Positions 61,416-64,000 of a stretch of 64,000 bases of DNA are shown piece by piece. Numbering within the stretch: position 1 is the first letter of the stretch; each line of letters begins with the position of its first letter. Made by a program: the position numbers and the translations under genes. The stretch is from Nocardia arthritidis NBRC 100137. Lineage in GTDB: Bacteria; Actinomycetota; Actinomycetes; Mycobacteriales; Mycobacteriaceae. The stretch spans positions 50,084 to 114,083 of the forward strand of contig NZ_BDBB01000027.1 of NCBI RefSeq assembly GCF_001612765.1, written 5' to 3'. Under the pieces are notes generated by a model. The model had not been told where the DNA came from. It was given only the letters and a program-made list of their open reading frames with translations, and searched no databases.

Positions 61416-63290
61416 TCAGTTTCGTGGTCGCTCGGGGAATCGCGCGCGCGTGCCGAGGGCGGCGAGCGGGCCCGCGACGAGCATCGCGCCCCAGAGCAAG
61501 TGGGCCGCGGCGGCGACGGCCCGGTGTGCGGTCGTCGATCGTCCGCGCTCGACGACACCGGGCACGCGATACAGCGCGAGTTCGGCGTCCTCGTAGACCC
61601 GCTCGACGCCGGCCAGGGTCGCGGCCGATGCACCGAGCGGCCCGGGGGTGGTTCGTTCGACGAGGACCCAGCCCACTCCGAGGCGGGCCAGCTCCGCGGG
61701 GGAGCCGCCGCGCAGCAGCAGGGTTTCCACTTCTCTGGCGCGGGTGCCTTCGCCGGACACCGTGCGCCCGCGCACGGGTAGCTCGCCGGTCTGCAAGACG
61801 TCATTGGGCAGCATTCGCGGCGCCGGGTCCAGCACGGGCGCGGCCCCGCTGTAGCGGAACTTGCGGAACATCCCGCCCGGCAGTACGGCGATGTCGCCGG
61901 GACCGTCGATCCGGTCGGCGACCTGCTGCCAACCGGCGGGATAGCGCACCGGGCGGACAGCCCCACCGGCGCCCCAGGCGAGGTCGTACAGCGGCAGCAT
62001 CAGAAGCGCCACGAAGACCACCGCGACCGCGGACGTCACCGCGGGCAGCGCCGTCGCGGGCCGGTCCGCTGACTCCCTCCGGGACGACAGACGCCGGGCC
62101 GTGGCCGCGCATCCCGCCGCCGCGCACAGGGCATAGGCGGGCATGGCCAGCGCCACGTACTTCTGGGTGTCCCGCAGCAAGCCCGCACCCGGCACGTGGG
62201 CGACCAGCCACTCCAGTGCGCTGATGCCCCACGCCGTCGCTGCGAGCGCGGGAAACAGGATCGCGACCGCTGCGAGCAGCAGCAATGCGCGGCGGACGTG
62301 GCGATTGTCGGGGTCGGCGCCACCGGTGGCCAGGGCGCGCACGCCCAGCGCGACGAGCGCCAGCAGCGCAAGAGTGCCGATCGCGGCCAGCGGTGTGGTG
62401 CGCGAATTCGGTACCGCCTCGGAGTTCCAGATCCCGCCGAGGCCGGCCAGGCTGCCGAGCGTGCCGAGACCGGGTTCGCCCCGCGCGGCGAAGGCCGCGA
62501 TGCCCGCGGGATCCGACGGCTCGGCGCCCGCACCCGACAGCGCGGTCGCGACGAGCCATGGCGCGGAGGCGGCGAGCCAGAGGCCGAGCGCCGCGAGGAG
62601 TTGGCGTCGATGCACCAGCGCGAAGGCGGTCACGCCCGCCAACAGCGCACCGGTCGGGGTGAGCCCCGCCGCGGCGAGTGACCCGGCCAGTGCCGCCCAG
62701 GCGGATACCGTAGCGGTCGGCGGGGCCTTCCCGAAGTCTTCGGTTCCCTGTGGTGCGGGACGTTCGATCAGGCCGTTCGCGTGCTGTGCGGGTGTGTTCG
62801 ACAGAGTCCGCCTGCGCCGTTTCGCGGTGGCCGTGGATCTTAGGCGGTAACCGGCCAGCGCTGTCCATGGCAGCGCGGCGTAGCCGGCCAGCAGGCTCCA
62901 ATGCCCTTGCAGCAGACGCTCGGCCACATATGGGTTCCACAACGCGACCGTCGCGGCCACCAGTTGCGGGCCGAGCGACGCGCGCAGCAGTTCGCGCGCG
63001 AGCGCCGCGGCCCCGTACGCCGCGGCCCACAGCGCGACGACGAGAATCGCTTTGACCAGCAGCCCGCCGTCGACGAACGCCGACAGCACGGCCAGCAGCG
63101 CATCCTGCGGCACCGCCCGGGGCGCGGCGTCGCCGAGACCGAGCGCCGAGTTGGTCGGATAACTGCGTGGCGTGCTCACCGCGTCGCGCAGGAGCAGGTA
63201 TCCCGGCGCCAGCACGGGTGCGGTCACCAGCAGCGACCCGGCCGCGCTGTATCCAGCAGCCACCGCTCGGTCTCGACCGCTCCCATTCAC
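61416..63290 (-). CDS. Large polytopic membrane protein, Rv0226c-type
   Basis: A 624-residue membrane protein with about 12 helices in its first 450 residues (AILVVALWAAAYGAAALARE, FALVHRRQLLAALGLWLAAS, GTLALLALVALGVRALA) and a roughly 120-residue soluble domain (GDIAVLPGGMFRKFRYSGAA), then a last helix. The order of parts recalls GT-C glycosyltransferases or membrane carbohydrate-modifying proteins. It matches Rv0226c from memory. Likely works with the neighbouring GT4 enzyme on an envelope glycan. GTG start at 63290; WNPYVAERLLQGHWSLLAGY is a notable conserved stretch. Confidence 0.8.
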   Translation of the reverse strand: MNGSGRDRAVAAGYSAAGSLLVTAPVLAPGYLLLRDAVSTPRSYPTNSALGLGDAAPRAVPQDALLAVLSAFVDGGLLVKAILVVALWAAAYGAAALARELLRASLGPQLVAATVALWNPYVAERLLQGHWSLLAGYAALPWTALAGYRLRSTATAKRRRRTLSNTPAQHANGLIERPAPQGTEDFGKAPPTATVSAWAALAGSLAAAGLTPTGALLAGVTAFALVHRRQLLAALGLWLAASAPWLVATALSGAGAEPSDPAGIAAFAARGEPGLGTLGSLAGLGGIWNSEAVPNSRTTPLAAIGTLALLALVALGVRALATGGADPDNRHVRRALLLLAAVAILFPALAATAWGISALEWLVAHVPGAGLLRDTQKYVALAMPAYALCAAAGCAATARRLSSRRESADRPATALPAVTSAVAVVFVALLMLPLYDLAWGAGGAVRPVRYPAGWQQVADRIDGPGDIAVLPGGMFRKFRYSGAAPVLDPAPRMLPNDVLQTGELPVRGRTVSGEGTRAREVETLLLRGGSPAELARLGVGWVLVERTTPGPLGASAATLAGVERVYEDAELALYRVPGVVERGRSTTAHRAVAAAAHLLWGAMLVAGPLAALGTRARFPERPRN

Positions 63291-63429
63291 GCCTGAGCAC
63301 TGTACGTCCCGCTGTCTTCCGTCGCCGAGTCAGCGGGGCCGGGTCGGTGTCCCGAACTGCCTGATCCATGGCGAGCGCCGGTCGCACTGCGGCGGGGCGG
63401 GACGGGCGACGGCCTGTGCGGGTGGGACG

Positions 63430-64000
63430 ATGAACCTCGTGTCTGCTGTCCGTCGGTTTCCTGTGGTGGCGGATCTGACGTGGGTGACGGCGGGTGCGAT
63501 GACCGCGAACGTCGCCGGGTATCTGTTGCAGCTGCTGGCCGGGCGGTGGCTGGGAGTCACCGGCTACAGCGAGTTCGCGAGTCTGCTCGCCGTGCAGCTG
63601 CTGTGCGCGGTTCCGGCGCTGGCGTTGCAGAACGTGGTGGCGAGGGAACTCGTGCGCGGCGCGGGGACGGCTGCGCTGCGCGGGCTCCAGTGGCGGTGCG
63701 CGGTGATCGTGGCCTTGGCGGCCGCGACGCTGGTGCCGCTGGTCGCCGTCACGCTGAACGTGGGGGTGGCCGCCACCGCGGCGGCGCTGGGTGCGGCGCC
63801 CGCGCTGGTGCTGTTGTCCGGTGAGCAGGGAGTGTTGCAGGGCGGCAAGCGGTTTCGAGCGTTGGGAACGGTGCTCGGCGCGGCAGGGATCGCCAGGGTC
63901 GCGCCCGCGCTGGTGATCCTCGCGCTGGGCGGCGGCGCGACGCTCGCCCTGTGGGCCGCGGCCTGCGGAGTCGCGGTGGCGGCGCTGCTGGCCAGGATCG
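63430..64000 (+). CDS. Polysaccharide-type flippase (Wzx/MATE-like), N-terminal part
   Basis: The frame opens at an ATG at 63430 with GGGACG upstream and stays open to the window edge, giving 190 residues without a stop. The visible part starts VVADLTWVTAGAMTANVAGY and has at least five hydrophobic helices (LQLLAGRWLGVTGYSEFASL, IVALAAATLVPLVAVTLNVG). The pattern is that of MVF-superfamily flippases that move lipid-linked sugars outward. It belongs to the same block as the glycosyltransferase and large membrane protein. The gene is truncated by the window, so family detail is uncertain. Confidence 0.7.
   Translation, partial: MNLVSAVRRFPVVADLTWVTAGAMTANVAGYLLQLLAGRWLGVTGYSEFASLLAVQLLCAVPALALQNVVARELVRGAGTAALRGLQWRCAVIVALAAATLVPLVAVTLNVGVAATAAALGAAPALVLLSGEQGVLQGGKRFRALGTVLGAAGIARVAPALVILALGGGATLALWAAACGVAVAALLARI

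Noticed and set aside
1..64000. CRISPR arrays, tRNA or rRNA genes, insertion sequences, prophage genes
   Set aside because: I saw no regularly spaced repeats, no tRNA-like cloverleaf ends, no transposase or integrase motifs and no phage structural genes.

Overview
The window is high-GC actinobacterial chromosome of the mycolic-acid-bearing group (Mycobacteriales), most like Nocardia or a close relative. Two blocks keep a gene order I know from Mycobacterium tuberculosis. The first is an mmpL3 – NYN-domain protein – trmB – paired GTPase-like proteins – pckA block (39.7-51.5 kb; compare Rv0206c to Rv0211). The second is an aldehyde dehydrogenase – methyltransferase – GT4 glycosyltransferase – large membrane protein block (57.1-63.3 kb; compare Rv0223c to Rv0226c). 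leuS and a YqgE/AlgH protein near the left side also sit close together in mycobacteria (Rv0041, Rv0038). Locus-tag comparisons are from memory, not from a search. I see no rRNA, tRNA, CRISPR array, insertion sequence or prophage.

Layout. 0-10.5 kb: end of a PhoX-type phosphatase, a secreted GH25 muramidase, a glucosylglycerate hydrolase, a short-chain dehydrogenase, leuS, an SdpI-like membrane protein with a cysteine tail, a cupin, and an ECF41/SigJ-type sigma factor next to an FAD oxidoreductase. 10.6-15.9 kb: a compact four-gene operon (ThDP enzyme, SRPBCC protein, KAS III-like enzyme, HisC-like aminotransferase) that looks like a small biosynthetic pathway of unknown product. It is divergent from an EXLDI-family protein whose promoter carries paired TACGTATA repeats. 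15.9-25.3 kb: SigL and its anti-sigma factor, YqgE, an acyltransferase, a secreted hydrolase, glycerate kinase, an HxlR regulator divergent from an imine-reductase-like enzyme, an F420-type reductase, AroQ and a conserved unknown protein.

25.7-37 kb: a penicillin-binding lipoprotein homologue that has lost its catalytic motifs, a class III cyclase / flippase-like / DUF3054 operon, an AI-2E-family permease overlapping a MacS/MacR-type two-component system, a DUF1707 protein, an Old Yellow Enzyme gene remnant beside a MerR regulator, and an XRE regulator divergent from two small unknown genes. 37-51.5 kb: a DUF2339 membrane protein and the mmpL3-trmB-pckA block, interrupted by a lipase and a short-chain dehydrogenase. 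51.5-57 kb: accessory genes, namely an unknown protein, a PadR regulator with a perfect palindromic operator, a glycosidase-like protein, an HD-domain protein and a GlxA/AraC regulator. 57-64 kb: the envelope glycan block, ending in a truncated flippase gene.

How the genes connect. Envelope assembly dominates: MmpL3, the glycosyltransferase/membrane-protein block, the GH25 muramidase, the PBP-like lipoprotein and the flippases. Glucosylglycerate hydrolase and glycerate kinase could form consecutive steps of compatible-solute recycling. Regulators are often divergent from a single enzyme gene, and several have inverted or direct repeats in the shared promoter region. Three degraded gene fragments (Old Yellow Enzyme, a MerR C-terminus, an HxlR tail copy) show ongoing gene loss. 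The least explained part is the ThDP/SRPBCC/KAS/aminotransferase operon, whose KAS enzyme has Asn where the catalytic His should be.
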